DNA of 64,000 bases from Ursus arctos (taxonomy: Eukaryota; Chordata; Mammalia; Carnivora; Ursidae). Made by a program: the position numbers and the translations under genes. The stretch is taken from the NCBI RefSeq assembly GCF_023065955.2, contig NW_026622930.1, forward strand, positions 15,911,449 through 15,975,448, given 5' to 3'. The notes below the pieces were generated by a model. That model was not told where the DNA came from and did no database searches. It saw only the letters and a list, made by a program, of their open reading frames with translations. Positions 33,301-45,310 of this stretch are shown one piece after another; within the stretch, counting starts at the first letter, position 1, and every line of letters starts with the position of its first letter.

Positions 33301-33731
33301 CAGTAGTCCCCCTTCTGATTTGCAGGGCATATGTTCCAAGACCCCTGGTGGATGCCTCATATCATAGATTATATCAAGCCCTATATATACAATGGTTTTT
33401 TTCCTATACATACATAGCTACGATAAAGTTTAATTTATAAAATAGGCACAGTGAAAGACTAACAATAATAATAAAATAAAGCAATCAAAATAATACATTG
33501 TAATTAAAGTTATGTGAATGTGATCTCTCTTAAGATATGTTATTATACTGTACTTAACCTTACTGTGAGTAGATAAAATATGGCGTGATGAGATGAAGTG
33601 AGATGAATGACATAGGCATTGTGATGTAATGTTAGGCTACTAATTGACCTTCTGATGATATGTCAGGAGAATCATCTGCAGGTAATCAAAAGTACAGAAA
33701 GCGAAACCAGGGAAAATGGGGGACTATTATG
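33301..33731 (+). mobile_element. Tigger-like (TcMar) DNA transposon inside L1
   Basis: Starts cagtagtccccc right after a TA at 33299-33300 and ends with the inverted counterpart gggggactattatg. Internal blocks 'tgttccaagacccctggtgg', 'aagtttaatttataaaatag' and 'gatgagatgaagtgagatga' fit a nonautonomous pogo/Tigger MITE (MER2/MER8/Tigger3 group; the exact family name is uncertain). The L1 ORF2 sequence resumes directly after the element, so it inserted into an existing L1. No transposase frame is left. The right end has drifted by an extra two bases or so. Confidence 0.75.
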
Positions 33732-34612
33732 TTATAAATGAAAGGAACTATCACAGCAGATGAAACATATCCTTAGACTCAAGAGAAAATTCTGTGAAAT
33801 TTCCTGTCAATATAATGGAAAGCTTATAACATCCTAAAACCAACTTAAAAAGAAATAGAAATCATAAATAATCTTAGAAATTGGGCAGTCATTTAAAATT
33901 GATCCCGTTTAACTTAGAGAGATTAATAATGAGCTGAAATAAATAAACATAAAAAAATGAGAGAAAGATGGAATGTTTTCCAGCTCATTATATGTGAATG
34001 GTATATTTTTGATACCAAACTAGTGAGAAATAGTATAAGAAAGGAAATTTTAAGGTCCCATTTCCTCACATGTAAGTTTAAATGAAAAAAAAAAAGTCCT
34101 AAAAATATAAGCAGCCCAAAGTCAATATAAAATTAAAACCATTTGACCTATCTTATTAACACAAGGATGTTTTAATATTGAAACATCAATAAATGTGCAT
34201 GGATACAAACCTGACATGAGTCAATTATATCTCTATACCATAGCCAAAAAAATAAAAAATATAATGTATAAAAAAGATGGATTTTAACAATTACAAAATA
34301 TACATTTTTTGGAAATAAACCTATAGAAACTGTGCAAGATATGTATAAAATTATATATGCCTAAAATTAGAAAATTTATCAAAAGTCACTTGAATGACCT
34401 AATAGAGAATATAACCCATGTTCACAGATAAAAAGAATTTATCATAAAGATGATGTTCCCACCACTTTGCTATGAAGATTTAATATAATTCTAATATAAA
34501 ATAAATACAGGATTATTTATTTGTTTGTTTCTTTAGCAAGGAATACAAATTCATTATAAAAAAAATCTGTTTTACTTCTAAATTTTTGATGCAAATCAAA
34601 AATAAAATTTGA

Positions 34613-34808
34613 GGGGCGCCTGGGTGGCACAGTCGTTGGGCGTCTGCCTTCGGCTCAGGGCGTGATCCCGGCGTTCTGGGATCGAGCCCCATGTTGGGCT
34701 CCTCAGCTGGGAGCCTGCTTCTTCCTCTCCCACTCTCCCTGCCTGTGTTCCCTCTCTCACTGGCTGTCTCTGTCAAATAAATAAATAAAATCTTTAAAAA
34801 AAATAAAT
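34613..34808 (+). mobile_element. CAN-SINE (bear/pinniped type), plus strand
   Basis: Head 'ggggcgcctgggtggcacag', body with 'cttcttcctctcccactctc' and 'tcactggctgtctctgtc', tail 'aaataaataaataaaatctt'. Exact 15-base target-site duplications aaaaataaaatttga at 34598-34612 and 34809-34823. It is inserted into the old L1. Little divergence suggests recent arrival. Confidence 0.96.
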
Positions 34809-36691
34809 AAAAATAAAATTTGAAAATATTACTTATAATAGCATCTTAAATGTCAAATATCTAGGAATAAATCTTTAAAATATTTTTATATAAAATTAAA
34901 TATAAAGATATTTAAAGGTCACTTCACAGAAAACTATCAAATATGCTGGAATAATTAATAAAGAAAACACACAATCTTCATAGATTGGAAGAATTAACAA
35001 TATAGAGATGCAGATTTCCCACTTTTGGTTCATTGTTTCAATGCAATTGTAACTGAAGTGCATTAGTCATGTATGCATATTTGTGTGTGTATGTATAAAC
35101 TGACAAACCATTTAAAATATCATACGGAAATGCAAAGAGCTAAAAATAGCTGAGATATTCTGGAAGAAAAAAACAATGATAAGAAGACATACAATCTATA
35201 TAAAGTCATTACAACTAAAATAGTGTAGTATTGAAGCAAGGATAAACACACACACAAACATATCCCACACTGACACTTAATTTGAGAGAAAGATGGCATT
35301 TCAGAATAATGGAAAGAAGGCAGTCTTTTCAGCAAACTTTTGAGAGCAGTTTGATATCCAGAGTTAGGAAGGGGGCAAAGAACATTAACCCTTACCTTAT
35401 ACCATACCCCAAAATATCAATTGATATGGATTATGAATGTAATTATAAAGGAGCACCAAATATACAGCATAAAGACTATGTTCGACTTTAGAATATATTA
35501 CAGAAAAGTCTCTTCATGCTTTCAGACAGGAAAAGATTTCCTAAACAATATACAAAACACACTAAATATCAAAGGAAAAAAAATCATTGAAATTGACAGT
35601 GTTTATATTTAAAACTTCACGAAATGGGGGAGAGAGAAAGAGACCACCATTTAGAGAGTGGGGGGCAGGAGTCAAACCATAGAGCTAGAAAAGATATTTA
35701 CTACAAATTTAGCCAACAAAAAGCTATCTACAATATTTTTTAAAATTACAAACTCAATATGGAAAAAAAATACCAAATAGAAAAAAAAATGGACATTTAG
35801 AACAGAAATGATATATATGGCCAATATTTATATGGAAATGGGTTCAGTATTGTTAGTAATCAGAAATATGCAAATTTAAACCATGATAGACCAATATCTA
35901 TTCATTAGAGCAGCTAAAGATATTACAAGAAAACAGAAAACTTCACTAAGAGTAGTGAAATTATACAGTAGCAAAAACTTTTAAATACTTCTTATAGACA
36001 TACAAACTGGTCTATCCAGTTCAGCATTTACCTATCAAGCTTTAATTTATGCATCCCTTATGACCACTAATTTCAGTGCCAGCATTACTCTACAGAAATG
36101 TGTGTGCATGCATCTAAGAAGATATTTGCAACGATTCATGGAGATGCTATTCTTAATAGCTCCAAACTGGAAACAACAGAAATTTCCATAAGATAAATTA
36201 ATTGTGATAAATATTCATGCTGTGGAATACTATATAGAAATAAAAATGAATGAACTACACCTATATGGCACAACATGAATGGATCTTAAAAACATAATTT
36301 ATCAAAGAAGCCAAACAGAATGTAATATTATATTTATCCACTAATACAATATTTAAAAGCAGTCAAAATTAAACTGTATTGTTAAGATGTGCATCCATTC
36401 TTAGATAATAAAAGTATGAAGCACAGCAGGTAAAATTATCACTAAAAGTAGTACATGGATTTCATTCAGGAAGAAGAGGAATTTGAGGGACTTCTAGAAA
36501 GAAAGGCATGTTCTATTTCTTTGTATTCGCATTATAATATTTTCTGCAGCTGAACATTTATATTTTACGACCTTTTCTGTAAGTATATTTCACAGTAAAA
36601 TAATGTTTTAGAAATGCGTATAGACTTGCAAATTGGGAAGAGCAGATTTAGGAGGGGAAGACATAAAGGCATGACGAAGTACCAGTAATTA

Positions 36692-36726
36692 GGACAATGT
36701 GGTGTATTAGGACAATGTGGTGTTTA
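36692..36726. repeat. 17-18 bp tandem duplication in L1
   Basis: The block attaggacaatgtggtgt occurs twice back to back, with one shared boundary base, inside the second L1 relic. A small slippage duplication. Confidence 0.85.
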
Positions 36727-37898
36727 TGCAGGGAAGAAAACACTGACCAGCTGAAAAGAAGAGAGAGCTCGGAAGCTGACTCACATAATGAGAATTATTG
36801 TATGAAAGAGATAGCATAGCAAATTACTGAGAAAGAAAGGAGTTGTTTGACAAATGAAGATAAGGAATTTATTATGCCTGTTAAAAACCAGATCGCTAGC
36901 TAACACCATGCACAAAACCAAGCTCCAGATGTATTAAGCATTTAAATACCAAAAGAAGAATTTTGAAACTTCTAAAAATAATAGATGAACACCGTTCTCA
37001 CCTGAGGACATGGAAGGATTTCTTAAGTAAACACGGAATGTCCAGAGCATAACTACAAAGACTAAAAACTTTGACTTGAATAAAATCAGATAGCTTGGTT
37101 CATCAAAAGACACCTTAAAAAATGTGAAAAGATAACTTAAAAACTAGGAGAAAATATTTGCACCACGTTTAATCAACAAAGGGCCCTACCTGTCAATGAG
37201 GAAAAGTCAATGGAAGTAGACTTGAGCACGTAACTAGCAGCCATATGAATACACACCAATCTCACTAGTAACCAGAAAAATAGAAATTAAGGACATAACG
37301 AGAGAAACCATTCTACAATTATTTGATTAGGAAAAGCTGAAAAGTCTGACAGTACCCATTGTCAAAGTACTGTCTTATGCATTGTTGGTGAAAGTGTATG
37401 TCAGTATGGTCACTTCAGAAAACAATTTAGTGTTGTCTGGTAAAGCTGAATATTCACATAACCTGTGCCTCACCCATCTAGAGAGGTAAGTAGACACCCA
37501 AGCTATATTTTAATTTATGTGTATAGGAAATACTTCCGAAAGTGTTCAGTATGTTTCTATTCATAAAAGACAATAAATAATTAAATGACTTTTCACAGGA
37601 AAATGGATTTTAAAGTGTGGCATAGCCCCACAATGGAATATTGTACAGCAGTGAAAATAGACGAACAGCAACTAAACAAACAAAGACGAATCACAGTAAC
37701 AAAATCTGGAATAATTCAAATTTTAAAAGGCAAATTCAAGTAAAACAAATAAATTTTATTGTTTTTATGTGATTTTATTTTTTTAGGTGTGTGTATACGT
37801 GTGCATGCATGTCCGTATGCTAAATATATGAGTGTATATATGTATATATATAAACATGGGATATCCATAGTTAGATAGATATGGTATATTTGTGTTTA

Positions 37899-37901
<3 letters not shown>

Positions 37902-37944
<43 letters not shown>

Positions 37945-38035
37945 ATACATATATGTACACATGATATATATATTATATATATATGATATACATATATGTA
38001 CACATGATATATATATTATATATATGATAAACACA
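37902..38035. repeat. (TA)n tract plus 41-43 bp palindromic tandem repeat
   Basis: An alternating AT run (37902-37941) is followed by two copies of a 41-43 bp unit that begins 'tgatatacatatatgtacac' (starts at 37941 and 37984), and the start of a third at 38025. Each unit holds the palindrome tacatatatgta. The whole tract can extrude cruciform structures. It generates the YIYIYIYI artefact frames. Confidence 0.92.
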
Positions 38036-38250
38036 AAATTCAATAGTGTGGTAAATTCTAGGGAAGATGAGAAATTCAGGGCATGAGATTGGAGAAGAGC
38101 ACATTAACCTATTAAAAATATTCTAGTTATGGGATTAGATGATAGTTCCCCAGCAATTTACAATAGCATTGAAAATAAATGAAGGAGTGAATAAATAAAT
38201 GATGGCAAAACCCTAAAGTTGTATATTTTATCTGTATATTAAAACAATCT

Positions 38251-39429
38251 CTATCAGGGCTTCCTTCATTAGTTGCTACAAGGACCGGTCAGAGGGTAAA
38301 TCAATCACTAAAGCCCCTACTTAGAGACTGATTGTCAACGTGCACTTTTCTACTTCCCTTTCCATTACAAAGCTGCATATAGATCCTTTAATTAGCTATG
38401 CAAATTGGGGCAGTTATTTAAGACCTAAAAGCTCACGTTTCTTCTTCTGTGTAATGGAACAAAATATATATACCTTGCCAATTTTACAAGATGGTGGTGG
38501 GTTCAAAGAAACAATATAGGAGAAAGCTCTATGGACACAGAAGTATACTGTTAAACTAATATTTCTATCAGAAAGATTCTCATGAAACATCTTAATGCAG
38601 GTATCATTAGAAGTTACACTCCAATTTGAATGCAAAATATTGCCTACTGATAAATTTAAAGCTAAGTCCATTCACAATAAATACACACTAGTAAGCATCT
38701 TCTGGATATAGAAGACCACATGGGGGTTTGGGGATAAGGGACATCGTAGTAATATGTGAAAAGCTCTGCTCAGTAAAGATAACTAGCTGGTTAGGCAGGT
38801 GATCCAGACAGATGCATACCAGTCCTAATCTCCAGGGACGAACCAATAAGTCATCCCCAATACTGCTACCACTTCCAAAAGTTATTCTCCCCTTAATCTC
38901 CCTCTTCACTCTGTAAATCCTATCTTATCATCTCTCATCCCAAGATCTCTCCCTTTCTCAATCAGAGAGTTTGGAATAGAGCATTTACTATTTCTTTTTG
39001 TTTAATCGGACTAAAGTCTTAATTTCAAGGTTGCATTCTCTTTTATGTGGATTTATTACTTTATGTGCAAGATGTTTGCTTGAACATTCACCCAGATGCA
39101 ACTTGATAAACTGAGGTTAGATCTTATGGATTCTTTTCTTATTTAGTGAGAATAAGCTGACTTCTCTCAATCTCTTCCATAATAAGGCTTTATAGCCTGT
39201 TGTGGTTGAGGTAGGCTGAACTTCTCCTGAAGTATAGTGACTGGAACTGGGAGGGTCTGCAGGCAAGATTTTAGGAGGAGGCTTTATATTGCTAATAAAA
39301 CCTCAGATAATTTCCACTGCATTTCCCTGTTACCTTCCTATTTCAGTATCTGTATCATTTTTCAGAAAAAGTGATTTTTCCAACTGGCAATGGGAATGAG
39401 AGCAAACTTAGATATATATAGAAGATAAT
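38251..39429. other. Mostly unique noncoding stretch
   Basis: At 38375-38560 a sense MIR-like pattern is faintly visible ('gtttcttcttctgtgtaatg'). Otherwise no repeat or exon is recognised. Frames 38414-38671 and 38688-38909 (minus) have no domains. Confidence 0.42.
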
Positions 39430-39470
<41 letters not shown>

Positions 39471-39505
39471 GATAGATAGATAGATGATAGATAGATGATA
39501 GATAA
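39430..39505. repeat. (GATA)n microsatellite, interrupted
   Basis: About ten perfect AGAT units (39430-39470), then GATAGATAGAT blocks broken by GATGATA steps to 39505. Each unit carries a GATA-factor core, and interruption by GAT triplets indicates an older, partly stabilised array. Confidence 0.95.
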
Positions 39506-40589
39506 TATATATAGAGAGAAAAGCATCAGTATCATCCTAGTTGTTTTTTGATTGTTTGAAAGTTAATTCAGCAAATAATTACATAAATATTCAAATTTTC
39601 CTGAATACTGTCTTCAATCTTTTTCTCAACTGAGGGCCAACTATATTCTACTTGGTTTAATATTTTAATCATACTTCAATCTAGCAGACTTGAAAACAAA
39701 ATGGGGGATAATAAAATGAAAAGATGCAATCAAAAATAACATCTTACAAGAAAAATAAGAATAAACTATTTTGCCAGTAAATCTTCACACTCTCTAAGTC
39801 ATATTCTAAATTGGCTCCAAGAAGAAAGTGATGTTGACCTCTTAAGCAAACACTGTTTCCTTATTTTTTATGTGCCATTAAATTTGGAGATTTAATTTGT
39901 CTGTTGGCATAAAGTTACTGTGTGTTAATACCTTTTTGACTAGGCCATTGTGCTTGTCAAAATCAACAATTTATGTGAGTGCAAGGGATCTTTCAAGGAT
40001 GAATAGTAAGAGGTCTTACTAAGATTTTGGTGAGAACAGGAGCTGAGAATGCTAATACTCATCTAATCCTTGTGTAATCCTCATATAGGCAATTTAATCT
40101 TTTTTACATAGCATCCTTAACACTGAGATTAACTACGAAAGGAAAAAGTAAAAGATGACATCGCTTTATAATTAATACTTGGTATCTAGGGACTAGTAAA
40201 AAGGATTTCTCAGCATCTTCATTGCTAGCTCATGGTCCTTCTTCTAACATAAGTAAGTATCAGCAGGTACCAACTGCAACATTTTAAGGGTCCATAACCC
40301 TCAGAAGTGATGGAAACCAAATCCAACATTGGACAATGAGATGCTCAGTCATTTAATGGTATAATTAGAACTTCATCTTCTGTTTGAGTGTTAACCATCT
40401 ACCACACCAGTCTACACTGAGCCTTATAAATACCCACCCTATCCTGAGGTCTCCTTCTAGAATCTCCATACTCTGAATTTCTCTGGAAAATGGTACTTTT
40501 GAAAAAGTAAGATGTTGTGGGCTTCTAAATACCTCAGATTAAAATTCCAGGACTTTAGGAACGTCCTTGGAGATATCAGGGTCTAGATG
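39506..40589. other. Unique noncoding stretch
   Basis: Nothing recognised. Confidence 0.48.
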
Positions 40590-40775
40590 CACAGTTAAGA
40601 ATGTGGCTGTTCACCTCCCCAAGGCTGTAGCTGGCACAGGATGCATGAATGGCCTCCCCAGCAGTGGGGTAATCACTTACACCTTTCACAAATGGCTTCC
40701 AGATCTCCTAAAATACTGCTCAGTTTTCAGTTAGTGTTTAATAGATGTTGGTTGGGTTGAATTGACTAAATGTTC
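40590..40775 (+). mobile_element. Possible L2 relic
   Basis: 'ccagatctcctaaaatactg' followed by 'tgtttaatagatgttggtt' and 'gggttgaattgact' resembles the L2 3' end (the '-tagatgtt-gttgaatgaa' tail motif). Weak. Confidence 0.36.
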
Positions 40776-40794
40776 TGAATTGACTAAATGTTCT
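40759..40794. repeat. 18 bp tandem duplication
   Basis: tgaattgactaaatgttc occurs twice in direct succession, followed by a partial third 'tgactaaac'. It lies at the end of the possible L2 tail. Confidence 0.9.
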
Positions 40795-41669
40795 GACTAA
40801 ACTAACCTTAGAAGTCAGGGATGTTACCTGTTGCCTACAGCCCTGGTACAACCTCACACTGGTATTTTGTACTTACTACACTGCTGATTTTGGTTATGTG
40901 AACTGACATACAAGCTTGGAAAGTATTATTGAAATGAAGCTAATATATGTCCTACAATATCTTGCACTAATAATTACAACCAGCTTTTGCATATCAGCCA
41001 AAGAGGGTGAGTATTAGAGTCCAAAGGAGAAGTTTTTAAAGATAACAGAACAAAAACATTTAAAAAGAGATCATTTAAAGCAGAGCAAAAGCATTAGGAG
41101 ATTTAGAACAGACCAGTAATACTGCTCTCTTCCCTATGGACTCTTAAGCATTAAGGGACACACCACCTATTTAGCTCTGGGCCAAACAGCCTGGGGCCAT
41201 GACAAGGGAGTCTTCTAAGGTACGGAAACTTGTCCCTTTTGTTCTCTGCTATTCTAAGATAAATAATCGGAGAACCACTCCTAGCCAGGGGGCTCACTGC
41301 TGTACATTCACTATTTCTACTTCAGATGGTTCCATATTTTTTGCAAATCTATATCGAAGTCTTATCCTTGTCTGGGTCCAAAAGGGGTGGAAAAGCATAG
41401 AAGAGCCTATACTATATCTCTTATTTTAACCTCCGTCTTCCTATAAATGAGCTGCTTTTTAAAATAGCTTCCATGCCAGTGTGCCTAATTTAATCAGCCT
41501 CAATCAGGTTGGGAAGGAAAGCAGGAATCAGAATGCTGAGCAGCATAAAAGTCCCCTCCATGATCATAAAGTAGCAAGGAGGTTTTCATTACAGCTTGTG
41601 AAGCTCTAAGCAGAGTCGGATTCCATTTCTTCTGCTGTACAGAAAGTTCTGGAAACCCTAGGTCAAATT
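40795..41669. other. Unique noncoding stretch
   Basis: Nothing recognised. The 76-codon frame 41199-41429 has no domain. Confidence 0.48.
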
Positions 41670-41785
41670 GAAAGGGAAGGGAAGGGAAGGGAAGGGAAGG
41701 GAAGGGAAGGGAAGGGAAGGGAAGGGAAGGGTAGGGAAGGGAAGGAAAGGAAAGGAAAGGAAAGGAAGAGAGAAAGAAAGAAAAA

Positions 41786-41834
<49 letters not shown>

Positions 41835-41854
41835 AAAAGAAAGAAAGAAAGACA

Positions 41855-41906
<52 letters not shown>

Positions 41907-41914
41907 AAAAAAAG
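41670..41914. repeat. Long polypurine (GGGAA)n-(GAAA)n tract
   Basis: About 245 bases of purine on the plus strand with only two pyrimidines (T at 41732, C at 41853). The left part (41674-41741) is GGGAA repeated, giving fourteen GGG runs with two-base loops. A GGAAA segment follows, and the right part (about 41767-41909) is GAAA repeats. The 151-codon minus-strand frame over it (the longest in the window) is low-complexity translation of the repeat and not a gene. Confidence 0.97.
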
Positions 41915-42089
41915 TTTAGTTTATGAACTGCTTTAAAAATAAAATTGTAGCTCATGTTGCTTAAATGTAAGCAAAATTGTTATTTTTAGGTGCACATGAC
42001 CTAATACATGGGGTATATGGTCCTTCTTGCTGTAAATTATAGTTTCTGGCAACTAACCAAGCTTTGTGTGAATACCTCTTTGTCATTAA
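41915..42089. other. Unique spacer
   Basis: Nothing recognised. Confidence 0.5.
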
Positions 42090-42285
42090 CTAATTTATAA
42101 TTCTGGTAAAGCTAGTTAACCTCTTGAAATTTAAGTTTCTTTTTCTGTAAAATGTGAGATTTAATAATACACAACTTCTGAAGTTGTTATATGAAATAAT
42201 TTGGAAAATAATTTGGAAAAACTTAGCTAGCTTCTGATCCAGACAGTACCCTCAATAAATGCAAATTGTTACCATTGTTTTTTCA
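42090..42285 (+). mobile_element. MIR relic, sense
   Basis: Order 'gctagttaacctcttgaaa', 'tttctgtaaaatgtgaga', 'aagttgttatatgaaataat' and 'ccctcaataaatgcaaatt' matches the core and 3' end of a sense MIR. Confidence 0.6.
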
Positions 42286-42664
42286 AAAGCTATGGACTCG
42301 GTCTGGCTTTATCAATCCTTCCTTTGCTTGTTGTCATTGCTGTTTGTTTAGTTTGTTTTGTTTTAAACAAGGAATTACTTCCCTGCTTTGGGGAGTAGAC
42401 CTGTGCTTATGTATACAAATTGCCAAAAACCACATTCTGACTCTTTCCATTTGGTTCCTTCTTAACTAGATACTCCATCTCTCTAGCTTGTCTATTGCTT
42501 TTAAGCTAGGTTTACTTGATCAAATGCTTCTAACTTAATGTGGGTTTAAAAATGAAACTCAAGCCAGCTGTACTGATTTGGAGTCTATGAAGCATAATTA
42601 TTTTTAGGAGACTCTGTAGAGGTTAACATCATTATTTTGATTATGAATCACATACAGAACACTT

Positions 42665-42835
42665 TATTTTTGCAAAGAGTTTTGGCATCATTTCATAATT
42701 TAAAGTCAAAAGTGACTCAGTGGGGGATGTGTCACCCATTACAGATGGGAAAGAAAAGCCGAAGGGAGTTAAACAATTGCAGAGCAAATTCACCATTAAC
42801 CCAAGTATCTGGGCATGGATTTCCTAAAGACTGTT
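42665..42835 (-). mobile_element. MIR relic, antisense
   Basis: 'cattacagatgggaaag', then 'gggagttaaacaattgcaga', then 'tatctgggcatggatttc' fits an antisense MIR core. Diverged. Confidence 0.47.
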
Positions 42836-43397
42836 CATGCAACACTGACTCAATCAAGGAAGTGAGAGTTCATACAACTGTATGTCATTCGTTTGGCTGT
42901 CTCTTTTTCACCCTTACACAAACATTTTAGGAAGGAATAATTATCAGAAACAATCCATTTTCATGATGGTACAATAGTAACTTACTTGACAACAGTTCAT
43001 AGATACAAGAAATGAAAAAAACTAGATCACATTGATTTAAATAATAATATTTCAGATTACTTACACTTTCTTCATTTCAATGTAATGCTCTTCAACCATT
43101 AGTCAACCATCGCCACCCTGAATTCACTTTGGAACTGTAACTTTCTCTATTCCCTCCTCATCTGTCTATTACTACTGTCAATTGATCATAGTAAGATGAG
43201 TCCTATATAATAAATTGTGAAATCTCAGATTAGTATCTTGTTTTATGATGCCCTATTGGCTTAAGTCATACTTTCAGAAGAGAAAGGGCCTCATAAAATT
43301 TAAAGGCTGAATTTTTTAAAGGCCTATTCAGTGGTTGCCCATATGCAAATTTGAGATGAATGAGAAAAATCTCCAAATAGATCAAGTATCTTTATGG

Positions 43398-43434
<37 letters not shown>

Positions 43435-45134
43435 ATGTGTGTATATATCTCACAGAAGGCAAGTTTTCTCAGAGAATGAGAATTAGTTATTTCCTATTAA
43501 TGTAGCTTGAGGAAAGGTATACATTTTATTCATGAAATGGTATCACCTGATTCAAAGTCAGATGAGAGATAATAAGTTATTTACTTCACTATTTGCAAGC
43601 AAGAGAAAACCAGATCCAAACTGTATTATGCAGAAAGAGTAATAGTCTTAAAAAACTTAAGTGTAGCCTTCAGAATAAGTTTGATCCAGGAGTCCAAATG
43701 ATATCATTAGGATTTGGCTTCTCTCCATTTCCTTTTTCTCTCTTCACGTGGGGACTCTAGAAGATTCAGGCTCAAATGTTCTTGGATCAAGTCCATAAAA
43801 AGAGAGAAAGAGAGACTCTATGAAAATCATTTAAACATAAAGCCCCATTTTTGTTTTCTTTGTTAATTTTTGTACTGAATTGAATCACGTGGCTATCCCT
43901 GACCTTGGTAAATGGAATGGCAAATTGGCTTTGACTTGAATCATATGTATCCAGTGGAGCTGGGGATGAGTTAGCCCCATAAAACCAAAAACCATATAGA
44001 AAGAAAGAAGGTAAGAAGTGTTGTCCAAGGGAAATTCAACTAATACCAGGCCATAGAAACAACCAATGCCTATTCGAATGAGTAACAAGATAACTATTCC
44101 TATTAACTTTCATGACTTTGCCTACTTTATAGAACAGTTTATAAAGAAATTATGCAATCATGATTTCTGCTTTGTTTACTGACTGATTTATGTCAATACA
44201 CTGAATTCCAGAAAAAAATCTGAGACTGAAACATAGACTCTTCCTTGAGTAAAATTTCTATTTCAACTTCCATTTACTTCTCAGAGAAAATGACTTCAAC
44301 TAATTTTTCCTGGAACACAGAGCCCGTAAAATATTTCAACTGGAAGAATCTTTTCCAGAAGACAGCGAATTCCACCATCTAATTGACTCCTTAAATGTTT
44401 TATTTGTTCTTTGGATTTTTACTGTTCCTATAATGCTTCTCAAGATTATACATTACACAATATGTGAGAGACCATTTCTAATCCACCAAAACTTAATTCA
44501 AGGCAGCGAATTAAATCATCCCAGTGATTCAGTAATTTCCCAAGAAGACCTTCAGACCCTAAATTAAAAGGAGTCAACTTCAGTGCTTAATTGTTTTTAC
44601 AGATTTTTTTCTTCATTGATTTTAATTAAGGTTTCCCTTGTCTTGTGAGCTTGGAAGACATTCATTATCTATTGAAATAACTTTATCTGAAGTCTGGTAG
44701 GCCAACAAGTCACACAGACCTAATAGTTTTGCAGGAGCAAGTTACTCTGAAGTATTGGGAAACAAGACTCCACCTTCCCCTGTCAGCGATGGCTGAAAGT
44801 GCATACTGATTGCTATTAAATGTGTGTTGAGTACCGAAGAGAAAGTGGCAATCCTAGGGAATATGGAATATAAGAAGAGCCCAAAACTGTGGGCACAACC
44901 CTGGAAAGAAAATGAGCTTCAGGCAGCTGACCTTAAGTCTCTCTGTAAGAACTCTTAATTCTTCAAATGAGATGACTCATTTCCACTGGCTGACAGAGGA
45001 CCTACAACCTTTACAATTATCCTTTCCAACTGCAATAGAATCAGTCAGTCTAGATCACCTTCTTCCCTCAGGAGCTGACACAAGTTAAGGATCCATGCAA
45101 TACAATCTTCTGTTTAAAAGTGAAGGATTCCTAG
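42836..45134. other. Unique noncoding stretch with a CA microsatellite
   Basis: No exon is recognised. The segment 43700-44080 has an odd composition ('gtggagctggggatgagtta', 'gaagtgttgtccaagggaaa') that may belong to an old interspersed repeat, but I cannot name it. Confidence 0.4.
43399..43432. repeat. (AC)17 microsatellite
   Basis: Seventeen perfect AC units, followed by a short 'gtatgtgtgtatatatc' stretch that is partly self-complementary to the array. Confidence 0.96.
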
Positions 45135-45310
45135 TTAGACTAGAATTCACATCCTTGGTCTGCCAGTCACTAATGTATAGCTTTGTATAATTCTGTATCA
45201 TCTCCAAATATCAGGGTTCACATCTGCGGAATGGGAAAAACAATATTACCCACTTTAATATTTTTGAGGATTAAATGTGTGGAGGCAGGGCCTAAAGATG
45301 TGCAAACATT
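45135..45310 (+). mobile_element. MIR relic, sense
   Basis: 'tctgccagtcactaatgtat', 'tctgcggaatgggaaaa', 'attacccactttaatatt' and 'tttgaggattaaatgtgtgg' follow sense MIR order. Frames 45183-45365 (plus) and 45218-45448 (minus) overlie it. Confidence 0.6.

Larger units (their letters stand above)
32650..36612 (+). mobile_element. Old L1, ORF2 to 3' UTR, interrupted by younger elements
   Basis: An A-rich sense-strand L1. ORF2-like blocks include 'agccatagggatacagcaaa', 'aaagttggttcctggaaatg' with 'agacaaacctctggcacaat', 'agcaaaaacttttaaatac', 'atggagatgctattcttaat' and 'tgtggaatactatatagaaa'. A 3' UTR-like end ('tttcacagtaaaataatgtt') closes it near 36605. All frames are heavily broken. It is split by a CAN-SINE (32716-32926), a Tigger-like transposon (33301-33731) and a second CAN-SINE (34613-34808). 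The exact 5' boundary is uncertain; the first convincing homology is near 32970. Confidence 0.75.
36640..38250 (+). mobile_element. Second old L1, ORF2 C-terminal part and 3' UTR
   Basis: Sense L1 blocks: 'ttaggacaatgtggtgttta', 'accatgcacaaaaccaagct', 'gaacaccgttctcacctgag', 'catcaaaagacaccttaaaa', 'actgtcttatgcattgttgg' and 'ccacaatggaatattgtaca'. All frames broken. It starts in ORF2 right behind the 3' end of the first L1, so it is a separate 5'-truncated insertion or a recombined part. A TA-rich expansion sits in the 3' part at 37902-38035. The boundary at 38250 is approximate. Confidence 0.6.

Noticed and set aside
34613..34690. A tRNA gene in the head of a CAN-SINE
   Set aside because: The tRNA-Lys similarity is that of the SINE family's 5' end; it lies within target-site duplications and continues into the SINE body.
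37941..38035. A CRISPR-like pattern of similar units
   Set aside because: Units are contiguous without unique spacers, AT-palindromic, and the genome is clearly mammalian.
41500..41955. The longest open frame in the window (151 codons, minus strand)
   Set aside because: It is almost wholly translation of the GGGAA/GAAA microsatellite (low-complexity Ser/Phe/Leu/Pro), with no domain.
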